Below, piece after piece: positions 18,593-27,729 of a stretch of 42,382 nucleotides of DNA. Numbering within the stretch: position 1 is the stretch's first letter; each line of letters starts with the position of its first letter. This DNA is from Candidatus Moraniibacteriota bacterium (GTDB lineage Bacteria; Patescibacteriota; Minisyncoccia; Moranbacterales; UBA1568), in assembly GCA_023261695.1 (NCBI GenBank), contig JAHFON010000007.1, forward strand, positions 1-42,382. The letters are read 5' to 3'. Position numbers and translations under genes: made by a program. The notes beneath the pieces were generated by a model. It was not told the DNA's origin, did no database searches, and saw nothing but the letters and a program-made list of their open reading frames with translations.

Positions 18593-18901
18593 CTACTTTT
18601 TATCAGGATTCTTCTCTCCGTCCAGTTTGCGCAAGAGATCCCGCATCAGAAATACGCTCGCGAGTAAAAACCCCGCCCCGACTAATCGCAAACCTTTGCT
18701 CAATGCAATTATGTTAAAAGCCGGATCCGCGTAGAATCCGATGATTTCCGCGAGTGTCAGGCACCCCGCCGCGATGACAAAACATTTGTATGAGAGATCC
18801 AGTTCTTTTTCCACGCGCCACACAATGCCTACGGAAAACACAAGGATAAGCATAAAAATTATTACTGTCACTAAGTCTATCGCCACCAATATAATATTCA
18901 T
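18593..18901 (-). CDS. Small multi-TM hypothetical membrane protein
   Basis: MNIILVAIDLVTVIIFMLILVFSVGIVW... several hydrophobic helices; start shortened from 18994. Confidence 0.6.
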   Translation of the reverse strand: MNIILVAIDLVTVIIFMLILVFSVGIVWRVEKELDLSYKCFVIAAGCLTLAEIIGFYADPAFNIIALSKGLRLVGAGFLLASVFLMRDLLRKLDGEKNPDKK

Positions 18902-18903
18902 AA

Positions 18904-20325
18904 TCAACGTATTACCCCCTTTCTTTTTGCCAAAAATCCGGCTTTGATAAATTGCCGTTCCGTGATATGCCGCAGAGCCTGCAAATACATCCAATATTCT
19001 CTAATAAACATAAACAACCAGAGCAGAAGCAAGACCAGTAAAATTAACGTTATCCATCCCAGATTGCGCATAATTTCAGCATATGTGATAGACGCTTCTC
19101 CGCCCAATCGTATAAGCGGCAATTCCGTTATTAAAACGCTGTCCTCCCGGCTAACATTAACATTATCAAAAAGAACCTCGGTTCTCACGATGTATTGCCC
19201 GGCCGCTATATACATTGGCATTTCCAGCAATTTCCAAATTTCCCGCTCTTTGGAGAGCAATTCTTCGTTTGTAACGGAGACCACTGCGTTACCCTCGTCA
19301 TTTACGATACTGAAACGAAAAGGGATATTGGTATTATGATATCGTTTGGCCAGATGCTTAATCAATAAAAAGAGTTTAAGCGCCTCGCCCTGTCTCACTG
19401 TTCTGTTATCATTCTCCACTGAAAAAGAAAATCTGATTGGTAATTCCCTGTCTGATTGCGCGATGCCCTCTTCCGGGGTTGGAATTATAGAAACCTCTTG
19501 TTTTGAGCTTTCTCCAATTTTATCATCTTTTTTCTTGATACCGAATTTCAAGGATGCCATAGCCTGCCGAGCGACGTCGCTAGGATCAATAGCCGTTACC
19601 GTAAATGTTTGATTGCCGGAATTAAGCTCCGAGGGCGGCTTCCACTCCCAATATCCGTTGGCGTTGGCAAAAAACTCTGCCGCAAAACCGTTCGCGGAAC
19701 CGATAACCACTTGGATAATCGCGTTTGACATATTGGTCGTGCCGGAAAATACCGGTCGGCGATCATTCACGCGCGGCATTCCATCATACGAATCTACCCC
19801 TCGCCCTCCGAATGAAAGAATGCTGACTTGCGGCGCGGTAGCCGTAACAGTACACCCGGCCGGCGTTGTCACTGAAACCGGAACAGACTCCGCAAATCCC
19901 GGTCCCATAGGTCCGTTGGCAGTGACAATGTATTCATAAGTAGTGGCAACCGTCACGTTCAGATCAGTATATTCTGATGCTGTTAATCCGGTAACGAGCG
20001 GCAGACTGTTCCGGTCAATATCATAAGTATAAGTATTCGCGTCATCCACCCAGTTAAGCGCGATACTCAAAACTCCAGTGACACTATTGCACTCTGCCGT
20101 AGCAGTTACCACTGGTTGCGCCGGAGAACCCAGAACTGTCGCCGTAATAACCAGAGTATCGTCCGCCAAAGCGTTGTATTTTTGCCTCAAATCGTAAGAT
20201 AAAAATCCCGGATCAAAAAAAGCCGCCAAAAAATACACTCCGAGAAAAACGGAGGTTAAAACGGTATGAATTTTCAAAAGCTTCCGCAATCGGATATTTC
20301 GGATACGCTGTTTCTTATTTTGCAT
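18904..20325 (-). CDS. Surface-exposed Ig/FnIII-like domain protein with C-terminal TM anchor
   Basis: FnIII-like NWVDDANTYTYDIDRNSLPLVTGLTASEYTDLNVTVATTYEYIVTANG; Ig-like PVFSGTTNMSNAIIQVVIGS...FTVTAID; C-terminal TM ITLILLVLLLLWLFMFI and basic tail. Start at MQNKKQRIRN. Confidence 0.65.
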   Translation of the reverse strand: MQNKKQRIRNIRLRKLLKIHTVLTSVFLGVYFLAAFFDPGFLSYDLRQKYNALADDTLVITATVLGSPAQPVVTATAECNSVTGVLSIALNWVDDANTYTYDIDRNSLPLVTGLTASEYTDLNVTVATTYEYIVTANGPMGPGFAESVPVSVTTPAGCTVTATAPQVSILSFGGRGVDSYDGMPRVNDRRPVFSGTTNMSNAIIQVVIGSANGFAAEFFANANGYWEWKPPSELNSGNQTFTVTAIDPSDVARQAMASLKFGIKKKDDKIGESSKQEVSIIPTPEEGIAQSDRELPIRFSFSVENDNRTVRQGEALKLFLLIKHLAKRYHNTNIPFRFSIVNDEGNAVVSVTNEELLSKEREIWKLLEMPMYIAAGQYIVRTEVLFDNVNVSREDSVLITELPLIRLGGEASITYAEIMRNLGWITLILLVLLLLWLFMFIREYWMYLQALRHITERQFIKAGFLAKRKGVIR

Positions 20326-20360
20326 ACTCTGTATATAGTATATCACGTCAGTCTGAACCC

Positions 20361-20395
20361 AAAAAACCAAAAGCGCCCCGTCAAAGACGGGGCGC
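20361..20395 (-). terminator. Rho-independent terminator for the DUF378 gene
   Basis: GCGCCCCGTC-AAA-GACGGGGCGC (20373-20395) followed on the minus strand by TTTTGGTTTTTT. Confidence 0.8.
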
Positions 20396-20417
20396 AAGCG
20401 GACACTATTACACGCAA

Positions 20418-20633
20418 TTACATTGCTTGCGTTGGAGCGCACGCTCTGCAATTATTCTTGTGCGAGAAAATCTCGTACACCGCCGCAACACCAACCAGCA
20501 CATAAATCACCCTGGAGATAAGCTCCATCTGTCCGCCGAAAAGCACTCCCAGGTCCCAACCAAACAAACCGAGCACGAGCCAATTCAATCCTCCGATAAC
20601 CAAAAGAATGAAAGTTATTGTATGAATGCTCAT
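20418..20633 (-). CDS. DUF378 domain-containing membrane protein
   Basis: ITFILLVIGGLNWLVLGLFGWDLGVLFGGQMELISRVIYVLVGVAAVYEI: characteristic DUF378 sequence. Confidence 0.88.
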   Translation of the reverse strand: MSIHTITFILLVIGGLNWLVLGLFGWDLGVLFGGQMELISRVIYVLVGVAAVYEIFSHKNNCRACAPTQAM

Positions 20634-20776
20634 AACGTTTATATTTATATATCAAGTTAGTTAATTATTTAATACATAAGGCGCGACCATCGACCATGTC
20701 ACGCAATTTACTTTCCAATCCAATGAGTTAATTATACACCCTAAAAAAACCTAAATTGAAAAAATTGCAAGAGACT

Positions 20777-20805
20777 AAAAAACACCCTGTCAAGGTGTCT
20801 TTTTC
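20777..20805 (-). terminator. Rho-independent terminator
   Basis: Minus strand GACACC-TTGACAG-GGTGT-TTTTT downstream of the 20835 stop. Confidence 0.65.
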
Positions 20806-20834
20806 CAGCTGTCAAGATGTTTTCAAGAAAATAG

Positions 20835-21635
20835 TTATCCGCCAAACGCTTGTTTTAGCTCTGTTAAAGCATTTTTTAACGCCGCGTCAAAATCAGCAAT
20901 GGCCTTTTTCACAGCCGTACGTCGCGTTTCAGCTAAAGCCTTCACCTGCGCGCCCACCTTGTCCGTATCTTTCCTGTCGGTTTTGAGCGCTTCGCGCGCG
21001 GTTTTGAGGCTCGTTTTGAAATTGGAACGAATAGTAATCGTAGTTTCCCCATTATCACAATCAGTTTTCACTTTAGCCACCGCCGCATCCACCGCAGTCT
21101 TGAATGTATCACGGGCGCTTTTCAAAGAATCTTTGCGTCCGACAATCGCCATATCCACTCCTTTACGGAACACCGAAATCGCCGCATCCACCGCATTGCG
21201 ACGTGTATCAACGGCGTCTTCCGCGGCTTGTTTGAATTTCACCACCGCGTCTTTCTCTCCGTCGGTATCAGCTCTGTCCTCAAGTCTCGCGTACCACTCA
21301 TTTCGCTTTTCATCCGCTCTAGAACGATGCTCCGTCAAATCGGCATCCCGATTATTGCGAAGTTCGTCTTGTCTGCTTTCTTGTCCATTCACGAAATCTG
21401 TCACTTTGGTTTGACGCTCCGCCAGACGTGAAGCGATAGCATCAGCCTTGTCGGAAAATTTGTTGCAAAATTCCTCCGTATTCTTGGCTTTCGGTAAAGG
21501 TAAATCAAACTTGGGCAATTTTGGCGTCAGATCAATACCAATGCCGGACGGCCAGAAAGCCTCCGCAGGGACGGCAAAAAAAACTAAAAGAGCAGCCGAT
21601 ACTCCAGCTAGCGTCAACTTAATATATCGATTCAT
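20835..21635 (-). CDS. Secreted charged coiled-coil protein
   Basis: Signal peptide MNRYIKLTLAGVSAALLVFFAVPAEAFWP then long Asp/Lys/Arg/Ala-rich helical sequence. Confidence 0.65.
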   Translation of the reverse strand: MNRYIKLTLAGVSAALLVFFAVPAEAFWPSGIGIDLTPKLPKFDLPLPKAKNTEEFCNKFSDKADAIASRLAERQTKVTDFVNGQESRQDELRNNRDADLTEHRSRADEKRNEWYARLEDRADTDGEKDAVVKFKQAAEDAVDTRRNAVDAAISVFRKGVDMAIVGRKDSLKSARDTFKTAVDAAVAKVKTDCDNGETTITIRSNFKTSLKTAREALKTDRKDTDKVGAQVKALAETRRTAVKKAIADFDAALKNALTELKQAFGG

Positions 21636-21969
21636 CATAGGTTTTTCCCAAGTCATTAACAACGGTATTTCCCTCTTCTAGCGAGCCGAGTTCGGATGTC
21701 GCTTCGCTCTCCATAGCGGTCCGATCATCACTGGCATCGGCGCCTATGTTTTGAGCTATATCATCCAGGTTCGCGGGTGTTTTTGTCTTATCAGTTGGAG
21801 TTTCACCAACGCCAGACGGCTCTTGTTTGGTATTCATAATTTTATCAGAAGTTTCCGAGGTTTTCTGTGTCGGCGCAATTCTTTCTTGCGATTTCCACAG
21901 CCACACAAAAGCTCCCAACACAAAAACCAAGGCCGCTCCCAATACCCATACAATATATTTGTTAGTCAT
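21619..21969 (-). CDS. Hypothetical membrane-anchored protein
   Basis: N-terminal TM YIVWVLGAALVFVLGAFVWLW, low-complexity Thr/Glu/Asp tail; overlaps the next gene by 17 nt. Confidence 0.55.
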   Translation of the reverse strand: MTNKYIVWVLGAALVFVLGAFVWLWKSQERIAPTQKTSETSDKIMNTKQEPSGVGETPTDKTKTPANLDDIAQNIGADASDDRTAMESEATSELGSLEEGNTVVNDLGKTYDESIY

Positions 21970-21987
21970 AAAACGTGTTTGCTATAA

Positions 21988-22824
21988 TCAATCCGCCCAC
22001 ACCACAAACGTGAAAAGTTTCTCACTTTTTCCCAGATCGCGTTCATAAAATGCGCCTCTGCCCTTTCTGTCTTTGCGTATTTCTTTGCCCCATTCTTTCG
22101 GATTAGCCGTGTCAATATCCCTATTACTGACGCGCGCCGACACAGAAAACAATCTATTTAACAACGTAGTAAAGCTATCCGTATGCGTGTAAATGATCCC
22201 CAATTCATCATAGTCATGCTGATTCGGATGCTCATTATCAAGCGTCCCATTAGTACCGGCAGTACCAGTCGGATCACTCGTATAATCCATACACGTACCC
22301 AGGTTGAAATCGTTAAAGTTCTCGTTCTGATGATCCAGCCCCAGCGTGTGTCCTACTTCCTGACACATCACAAAATTGCGCCACGCGGACGGATTGTATT
22401 TTGAAGTATTGAAATAAGTGTCGTTCACTTTGACGGTGCCTTTGGTGATATGACTATCGCTGTTTGCCCAGATTGACGCGACACCGAGCCAGCCATTATT
22501 TCCGTACTTTGCGTTGCATACCTCCACGCGCCCACTCGTCGCGCGACACTTTCGCACATCCGTAGTAGTACCACCAGCAACAATATTTGTATCTAATACC
22601 GTGGATTGACTCCAATCGCCAGATGTCGTACCCAAATACGCATCCCATTGCGATGATACATTGTCACCAATTTGTAAAGTAAACGGATTTGCCGTGCGAG
22701 CCCAATGGTAATTGCCCCAAGAATGACTGGCGGAAGCATTCATCACAAACACCCCAGAAAAAAGAAGCAAGACCAACAACCCCAAAGCCTTTGCCTTCAG
22801 AGAACCCGCCCCTTGCAACAACAT
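21988..22824 (-). CDS. Matrixin-like metallopeptidase
   Basis: MCQEVGHTLGLDHQNENF zinc-motif region plus downstream GTCMDYTSDP Met-turn-like segment; N-terminal TM/signal. Start set to MLLQGAGSLKAK (22851 is a TTG). Confidence 0.75.
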   Translation of the reverse strand: MLLQGAGSLKAKALGLLVLLLFSGVFVMNASASHSWGNYHWARTANPFTLQIGDNVSSQWDAYLGTTSGDWSQSTVLDTNIVAGGTTTDVRKCRATSGRVEVCNAKYGNNGWLGVASIWANSDSHITKGTVKVNDTYFNTSKYNPSAWRNFVMCQEVGHTLGLDHQNENFNDFNLGTCMDYTSDPTGTAGTNGTLDNEHPNQHDYDELGIIYTHTDSFTTLLNRLFSVSARVSNRDIDTANPKEWGKEIRKDRKGRGAFYERDLGKSEKLFTFVVWAD

Positions 22825-22952
22825 ATACGTTACATTAAAGATAAACCTCAAGCCTGTTTATATACTAACACTTCGCTAAAAATTTTGCAAAAGCCTGCCG
22901 TCATCTATGATAATTACTACAAGGTTATGTACTTTTGAGGTATACTGGACAA

Positions 22953-24416
22953 ATGCTGACTATGCGACATATTCAACGACTCGTATTTTGGACGTTTGTA
23001 GGCGTGTTTTTCATTAGCGCTTTCGCGGTAGTTTTTTATACGTTCGGTTACCGCTTCAATTTTGAACGCGGTATTTTCATTTACACCGGCTCCATATCCA
23101 TCAAATCAAATCCGCAAACGGTAACTATTCGGATTGATGATAAACCCGTTCCGGAACAAAGTCTGGGAATCCTCAACAACGCTATCCTTATTTCCGGACT
23201 GAAGCCCGGAGAGCATTTTGTCAAAGTTTCCGCCGATGGTTATCTGCCGTGGTCCAAAAAGGCTATCGTCCAAAGCGGCCTCTCCACTGACTTTTGGAAT
23301 GTCCTGCTTGTCAAAAATGACTCCCCGCCGCAAAAAATTCCAGAGATAAACTCCGCCCTAAAAATATTCCCCGCGCCGGATCAAAATCTTTTCGCCGTAG
23401 CCGGAATAAAAAATGACGAGTTCATAGTGGATACTTTGAACACCGACACATTGATAAATGATCAGGTATTTTCTTTTTCTCAAGCCTCTCTTCCTTCAGA
23501 TGAAGAAAATATAGAATGGTCTCCGGATAACCGTAAGCTCATCATTCCGCTTGAACATAATGAAGCACGCGCTTATTTCGTCGTCAACATCAATGACAAG
23601 AATATAGCCACTCTGCAAACGCTCACACCCAACAAACGCTCGCTATTTAATCCTCGCTGGGATCCTACCGCACGCAATTTCATTTTTTACCTGTCAGGCA
23701 ACACTCTTTATCGCGCCGACACCGAAACGCTGGAGGCTACGCCGCTTTTTATCAAAGAAAATATACTTGCCTACGATATTTCTGGAAATAATATCTACTA
23801 CTTGAGCCGTGATAACGGCATCATCTATCGCATTTCTGCTAATACGGATATTCAGCCGGTCCAAATCACCACCACGCCTATTGATGTAAATCCCGAGAGC
23901 GATTATTCGCTCGTGGTATACGATGATAATCGCTTAGCCGTCAGAGAGCGTCAGAACGGAAAATTTTGGATTTATAATAAGCTGTCCGCTGACGAAGTAA
24001 TTTTCAAAACGCTTTTGGAAAACGGGGCCAGAGGCGCGCAATTTTCTGACGACGGGAAAAAACTCCTTTTTTTCACCGACAATGAAATTGCCGTGTATTT
24101 CACAAATGATTGGAAAACTCAGCCCGTGCGAGAAAAGGACACAACTCTGCAGGCGGCTCGTTTTTCAAACTCCATCAAAAATGTCCAGTGGACCAAAGAC
24201 TATGAACATATCATATTCACCACGGGTGAGAACGCTAAAATCATAGAGTTGGATAATCGCGACAGAAGAAACATAGAGTCAATCGCCTCATTCTCATCCC
24301 CCATCTTTCAAGTGCTTTCCCGCTTTGAAAATAACCGCGTCTACTTCACGCTGGAAACGGGCGAGCTTGATTTCATTGAATTTCCGACGCAACCAAATAA
24401 TCTTTTCGGTTTCTAA
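22953..24416 (+). CDS. PEGA-domain protein with WD40/TolB-like repeat region
   Basis: N-terminal TM; SISIKSNPQTVTIRIDDKPVPEQ...LISGLKPGEHFVKVSADGYLPWSKKAIVQSG (PEGA); later segments such as EENIEWSPDNRKLIIPL and NVQWTKDYEHIIFT resemble beta-propeller blades. Confidence 0.78.
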   Translation: MLTMRHIQRLVFWTFVGVFFISAFAVVFYTFGYRFNFERGIFIYTGSISIKSNPQTVTIRIDDKPVPEQSLGILNNAILISGLKPGEHFVKVSADGYLPWSKKAIVQSGLSTDFWNVLLVKNDSPPQKIPEINSALKIFPAPDQNLFAVAGIKNDEFIVDTLNTDTLINDQVFSFSQASLPSDEENIEWSPDNRKLIIPLEHNEARAYFVVNINDKNIATLQTLTPNKRSLFNPRWDPTARNFIFYLSGNTLYRADTETLEATPLFIKENILAYDISGNNIYYLSRDNGIIYRISANTDIQPVQITTTPIDVNPESDYSLVVYDDNRLAVRERQNGKFWIYNKLSADEVIFKTLLENGARGAQFSDDGKKLLFFTDNEIAVYFTNDWKTQPVREKDTTLQAARFSNSIKNVQWTKDYEHIIFTTGENAKIIELDNRDRRNIESIASFSSPIFQVLSRFENNRVYFTLETGELDFIEFPTQPNNLFGF

Positions 24417-24946
24417 CGCTTCGCCCACTGCGGAGCGCGGCGGGCTTTCTTGAGTCCGGGTTTCTTGCGTTCCACTACGCGCGCATCGCGAGTCAGAAAA
24501 CCCAGAGCTTTAAGCGTGGGACGTAAAAGCGGGTCAGATTTGATCAAACAGCGAGCTACCCCCAGTTTCACCGCATCGGCCTGGCCGTGCAAACCTCCGC
24601 CGCGCGCCACAACAGATACGCGAAATGCATTGGCTAAACCGGTAGCCCGAAGCGGGGTAAAAGCGACATTCTCCAAAATGGCTGTACCAAAATATGCGCG
24701 TGACGACCGTTTATTAACCATCATTTCTTCCGCTCCTTCGGCGTTCGGATACAAACGCACTCGCGCTACGGCAGTTTTGCGGCGACCCACAGCGTATACA
24801 TAACGTTCCGAAGCTGGAGGCTGGGATGAAACAGCCGCGACTGCAACGGGCTTTTTTTTCTCTGATGTCTTTTTAGTTGCCTTGGGCGTTTCTTTTTTCT
24901 TAACGACTTTTTTGACCTCCGGTTTTTGAGTTGCCTTCGTTGCCAT
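24413..24946 (-). CDS. rpsI: 30S ribosomal protein S9 with Lys/Ala-rich N-terminal extension
   Basis: YVYAVGRRKTAVARVRLYP...GGGLHGQADAVKLGVARCLI...LGFLTRDARVVERKKPGLKKARRAPQWAKR. Confidence 0.96.
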   Translation of the reverse strand: MATKATQKPEVKKVVKKKETPKATKKTSEKKKPVAVAAVSSQPPASERYVYAVGRRKTAVARVRLYPNAEGAEEMMVNKRSSRAYFGTAILENVAFTPLRATGLANAFRVSVVARGGGLHGQADAVKLGVARCLIKSDPLLRPTLKALGFLTRDARVVERKKPGLKKARRAPQWAKR

Positions 24947-24955
24947 AGTTTAAAT

Positions 24956-25390
24956 TTATACGTGAGTGATATGAATAATTTTCGTCTTGTGGTCGGCGTC
25001 CTTGTGGATCAGTAGACGTTTCAACATTCTATCGCGCAAGGAATTTTTCGGAAGCATATTGTAGACCGCCTGCCAGAGCACTTTGCGGGAGTCTTTTTTC
25101 ATTTGATCTCCCAGAGCTATGGAACTGATACCGCCCGGATAACCACTAAAACGGTGATAAATTTTTTGCTTCAGTTTGTTTCCGGTAACCGCTATGCTGT
25201 CAGAATTGATAATCACGACAAAGTCTCCGCCATCAATATGCGGCGCGTAATTTACTTTGTGCTTGCCCATCAATATGCGAGCGATCCCAGTGGCCAAACG
25301 GCCGAGGATTTTACCGTTCGCGTCAAAAAGATGGTACTGCCGATCAATTATTGTTCTCTTGCTTTGCGCCATAAGTTTATACAAATTCAA
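24956..25390 (-). CDS. rplM: 50S ribosomal protein L13
   Basis: LFDANGKILGRLATGIARILMGKHKVNYAPHIDGGDFVVIINSDSIAVTGNKLKQKIYHRFSGYPGG. Confidence 0.96.
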   Translation of the reverse strand: MNLYKLMAQSKRTIIDRQYHLFDANGKILGRLATGIARILMGKHKVNYAPHIDGGDFVVIINSDSIAVTGNKLKQKIYHRFSGYPGGISSIALGDQMKKDSRKVLWQAVYNMLPKNSLRDRMLKRLLIHKDADHKTKIIHITHV

Positions 25391-25742
25391 TAATAGCCAT
25401 CTTGGCGGAGTCGCTCTTGCGCCGATCCAGTTTCACCACGCGCACATATCCGCTCTTACGTCCGTCAAAACGCGCGCTAAAATCGCTAAAAAGTTTTTTG
25501 ACTGCGACCAAAGGAAGCAGACACCGCAATTCGCGAATCAGAGTCACGCGCAACAAAGTATCTTCTCTTCCGGCCTTCGCCTTGTTAACAATCTGATCAA
25601 TAAAATTTTTCATTTCTTTCGCCTTGGCTTCCGTGGTGGTAATGCGCTCGCGCAAAACTAAACTTCCCAGAAGGGTCTTCAATAATGCTCGGCGCTGATC
25701 TTTCTCGCGGCCAAAAACACGGCCTTTATGCTGATGTTTCAT
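25377..25742 (-). CDS. rplQ: 50S ribosomal protein L17
   Basis: MKHQHKGRVFGREKDQRRALLKTLLGSLVLRERITTTEAKAKEMKNFIDQIVNKAK. Confidence 0.95.
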   Translation of the reverse strand: MKHQHKGRVFGREKDQRRALLKTLLGSLVLRERITTTEAKAKEMKNFIDQIVNKAKAGREDTLLRVTLIRELRCLLPLVAVKKLFSDFSARFDGRKSGYVRVVKLDRRKSDSAKMAIIEFV

Positions 25743-25744
25743 AT

Positions 25745-26566
25745 TTATGCTTCGGCTTTCTTTTTCTTCCTGACAATTTTCTTAACCGGCTTCTTGTCTT
25801 CTGTATCTTCCGCGACTGAAACAACATTTTCTGTTTCAGGCATGGCCTTTTCTGACACTTCTGCCGGCGATCCCTCCACTTCTGCCAGAGAAGAGAATTG
25901 GGAAACGAGAATGGCCACACCTTTGGCATAAGCCTCCGCTGGAGTAATACTGCCATCGGTAACAATTTCCAACGTTACTTTGTCATAGTCAGTGCGCTTG
26001 CCGACGCGCATATTTTCAATTTCGTAATTTACACGCTTGATAGGCGTATAAATGGCATCAATGGCGATCACTCCTATTTCACGGCCATTTTGTTCATCGC
26101 GCTCGCGGACTTCTACCGGCACATAACCAATGCCTCTGTCAATTTCAATCTCAATTTCCAGCGCTGTTTTTTTGTCGGTTATCGTTGCGATCGTCTGATC
26201 GGGATTGACAATCTCCACACCGGACGGCACCTTGATGTCAGCCGCGGTCACTGCGCCTTCGCCTTTACTTTTCAAAGTCACTTTGACTGATTCGTCTCCA
26301 TACAACTTGAAACGCACTTGTTTTAAATTGAGAATTATCTGAACGACATCCTCCATCACTCCGGCGATGGTGGAAAATTCATGGGAAACGCCTTTTATCT
26401 TCACGGATTTGGCGGCGGCGCCGTCCAGAGAAGAGAGCAGAACGCGACGCAACGCGTTGCCCAGCGTCGTTCCGTAACCCGGATAACAACCCATAATCTC
26501 AAACTTGCCGTGATTTTGACCGATAGCCGTATATTTCGGCTTTTGCGGAGAAGTAATGCTGTGCAT
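25745..26566 (-). CDS. rpoA: DNA-directed RNA polymerase subunit alpha, apparently lacking alpha-CTD
   Basis: GCYPGYGTTLGNALRRVLLSSLDGAAAKSVKIKGVSHEFSTIAGVMEDVVQIILNLKQV...ITPAEAYAKGVAILVSQFSSL then an acidic/Lys-rich tail. Confidence 0.95.
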   Translation of the reverse strand: MHSITSPQKPKYTAIGQNHGKFEIMGCYPGYGTTLGNALRRVLLSSLDGAAAKSVKIKGVSHEFSTIAGVMEDVVQIILNLKQVRFKLYGDESVKVTLKSKGEGAVTAADIKVPSGVEIVNPDQTIATITDKKTALEIEIEIDRGIGYVPVEVRERDEQNGREIGVIAIDAIYTPIKRVNYEIENMRVGKRTDYDKVTLEIVTDGSITPAEAYAKGVAILVSQFSSLAEVEGSPAEVSEKAMPETENVVSVAEDTEDKKPVKKIVRKKKKAEA

Positions 26567-26598
26567 ACTTTTAAGTGTGTGATTAGATATTAAATAAA

Positions 26599-27231
26599 TT
26601 ATTTAGAATAATATTCAACAACCATCTGCGCATCAATACGCACCCCCGCATCGTCACGGGACGGCAGAGCCAGCATCTTGCCCGAGAGTTTTTCTACATC
26701 CAATTCAAGCCAATGCGGAACATCTTTTTTGTTTTTTAAAATTTCCAATTGATTTTTGAAAAATTGTTTGTCGCGTTTGTTGGACTTGAGAACAATCAGA
26801 TCGCCCACACAGACTTTGAAAGAAGGAATGTTAACCCGCTTGCCGTTCACTTCAAACATTTTATGACTCACCAGCTGTCTGGCCTGAGCACGCGAAGAAG
26901 CCAATCCGAGACGATACACGACATTGTCCAAACGGCGCTCCAACCGAGACAAAAGTTGATCCCCGATGATGCCAGGGACTTTACGCGCTTCATCAAAATG
27001 ATGGCGAAATTGGCGTTCCATTACACCATAAAGCCGCTTGATTTTTTGTTTCATCGCAAGCTGACGTCCGAATTCACTTCCGCCGCCGCGCGTCGGAGCG
27101 TGTCCGTGAATACCTGGCACGTATGGGCGCCGTACCATAGCGCATTTCTGCGACACACAGCGATCACCTTTGAGAAAAAGCTTTTCTCCGGCACGACGAC
27201 AGAGTTTACATTTAGAATCAATGACAGCCAT
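26599..27231 (-). CDS. rpsD: 30S ribosomal protein S4
   Basis: KQKIKRLYGVMERQFRHHFDEA...LLSRLERRLDNVVYRLGLASSRAQARQLVSHKMFEVNGKRVNIPSFKV. Confidence 0.95.
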   Translation of the reverse strand: MAVIDSKCKLCRRAGEKLFLKGDRCVSQKCAMVRRPYVPGIHGHAPTRGGGSEFGRQLAMKQKIKRLYGVMERQFRHHFDEARKVPGIIGDQLLSRLERRLDNVVYRLGLASSRAQARQLVSHKMFEVNGKRVNIPSFKVCVGDLIVLKSNKRDKQFFKNQLEILKNKKDVPHWLELDVEKLSGKMLALPSRDDAGVRIDAQMVVEYYSK

Positions 27232-27256
27232 AGTTTGAATAATATCAATAACTTGA

Positions 27257-27694
27257 TTAGATGCGGCGCGGGCGGCGCGGGCGGCAACCGTTATGCGGCA
27301 TCGGAGTCACATCTTTAATACTCGTCAGATTAAAACCATTGTTGGACAACGCCCGAATGGAGGCCTCGCGTCCGCTCCCGATGCCTTTGACGCATACATC
27401 CAATTCCTGAATCCCGTACTTTTTCACTTTTTCAGTAATGTCGGCCACTACCTGCGTTGCCGCGTACGGAGTGGATTTTTTAGCGCCTTTGAAACTCAAA
27501 TGACCGGAGCTGGACCATCCCAAGACAGCGCCACTCAAATCGGCAATCGTAATAATCGTATTATTATAAGTGCACTGAATGCTCGCGCGGCCTTTCAAAA
27601 CTTGGCGCTTGGATTTCTTGGCCTTTTTTGCAATGGCCGCTTCGTCCGTCACGGACGCTTCGGTCTTTTCAATTTTTTTTACTTCTTCCGGCAT
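27257..27694 (-). CDS. rpsK: 30S ribosomal protein S11
   Basis: GRASIQCTYNNTIITIADLSGAVLGWSSSGHLSFKGAKKSTPYAAT...GIGSGREASIRAL...DVTPMPHNGCRPRRPRRI. Confidence 0.96.
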   Translation of the reverse strand: MPEEVKKIEKTEASVTDEAAIAKKAKKSKRQVLKGRASIQCTYNNTIITIADLSGAVLGWSSSGHLSFKGAKKSTPYAATQVVADITEKVKKYGIQELDVCVKGIGSGREASIRALSNNGFNLTSIKDVTPMPHNGCRPRRPRRI

Positions 27695-27729
27695 ATTTTC
27701 TGATTTATATCTTTTAATTAGCCTTCGCC

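Noticed and set aside
24450-27703. Plus-strand ORFs in the ribosomal protein operon
   Set aside because: Antisense to r-protein genes identified with high confidence.
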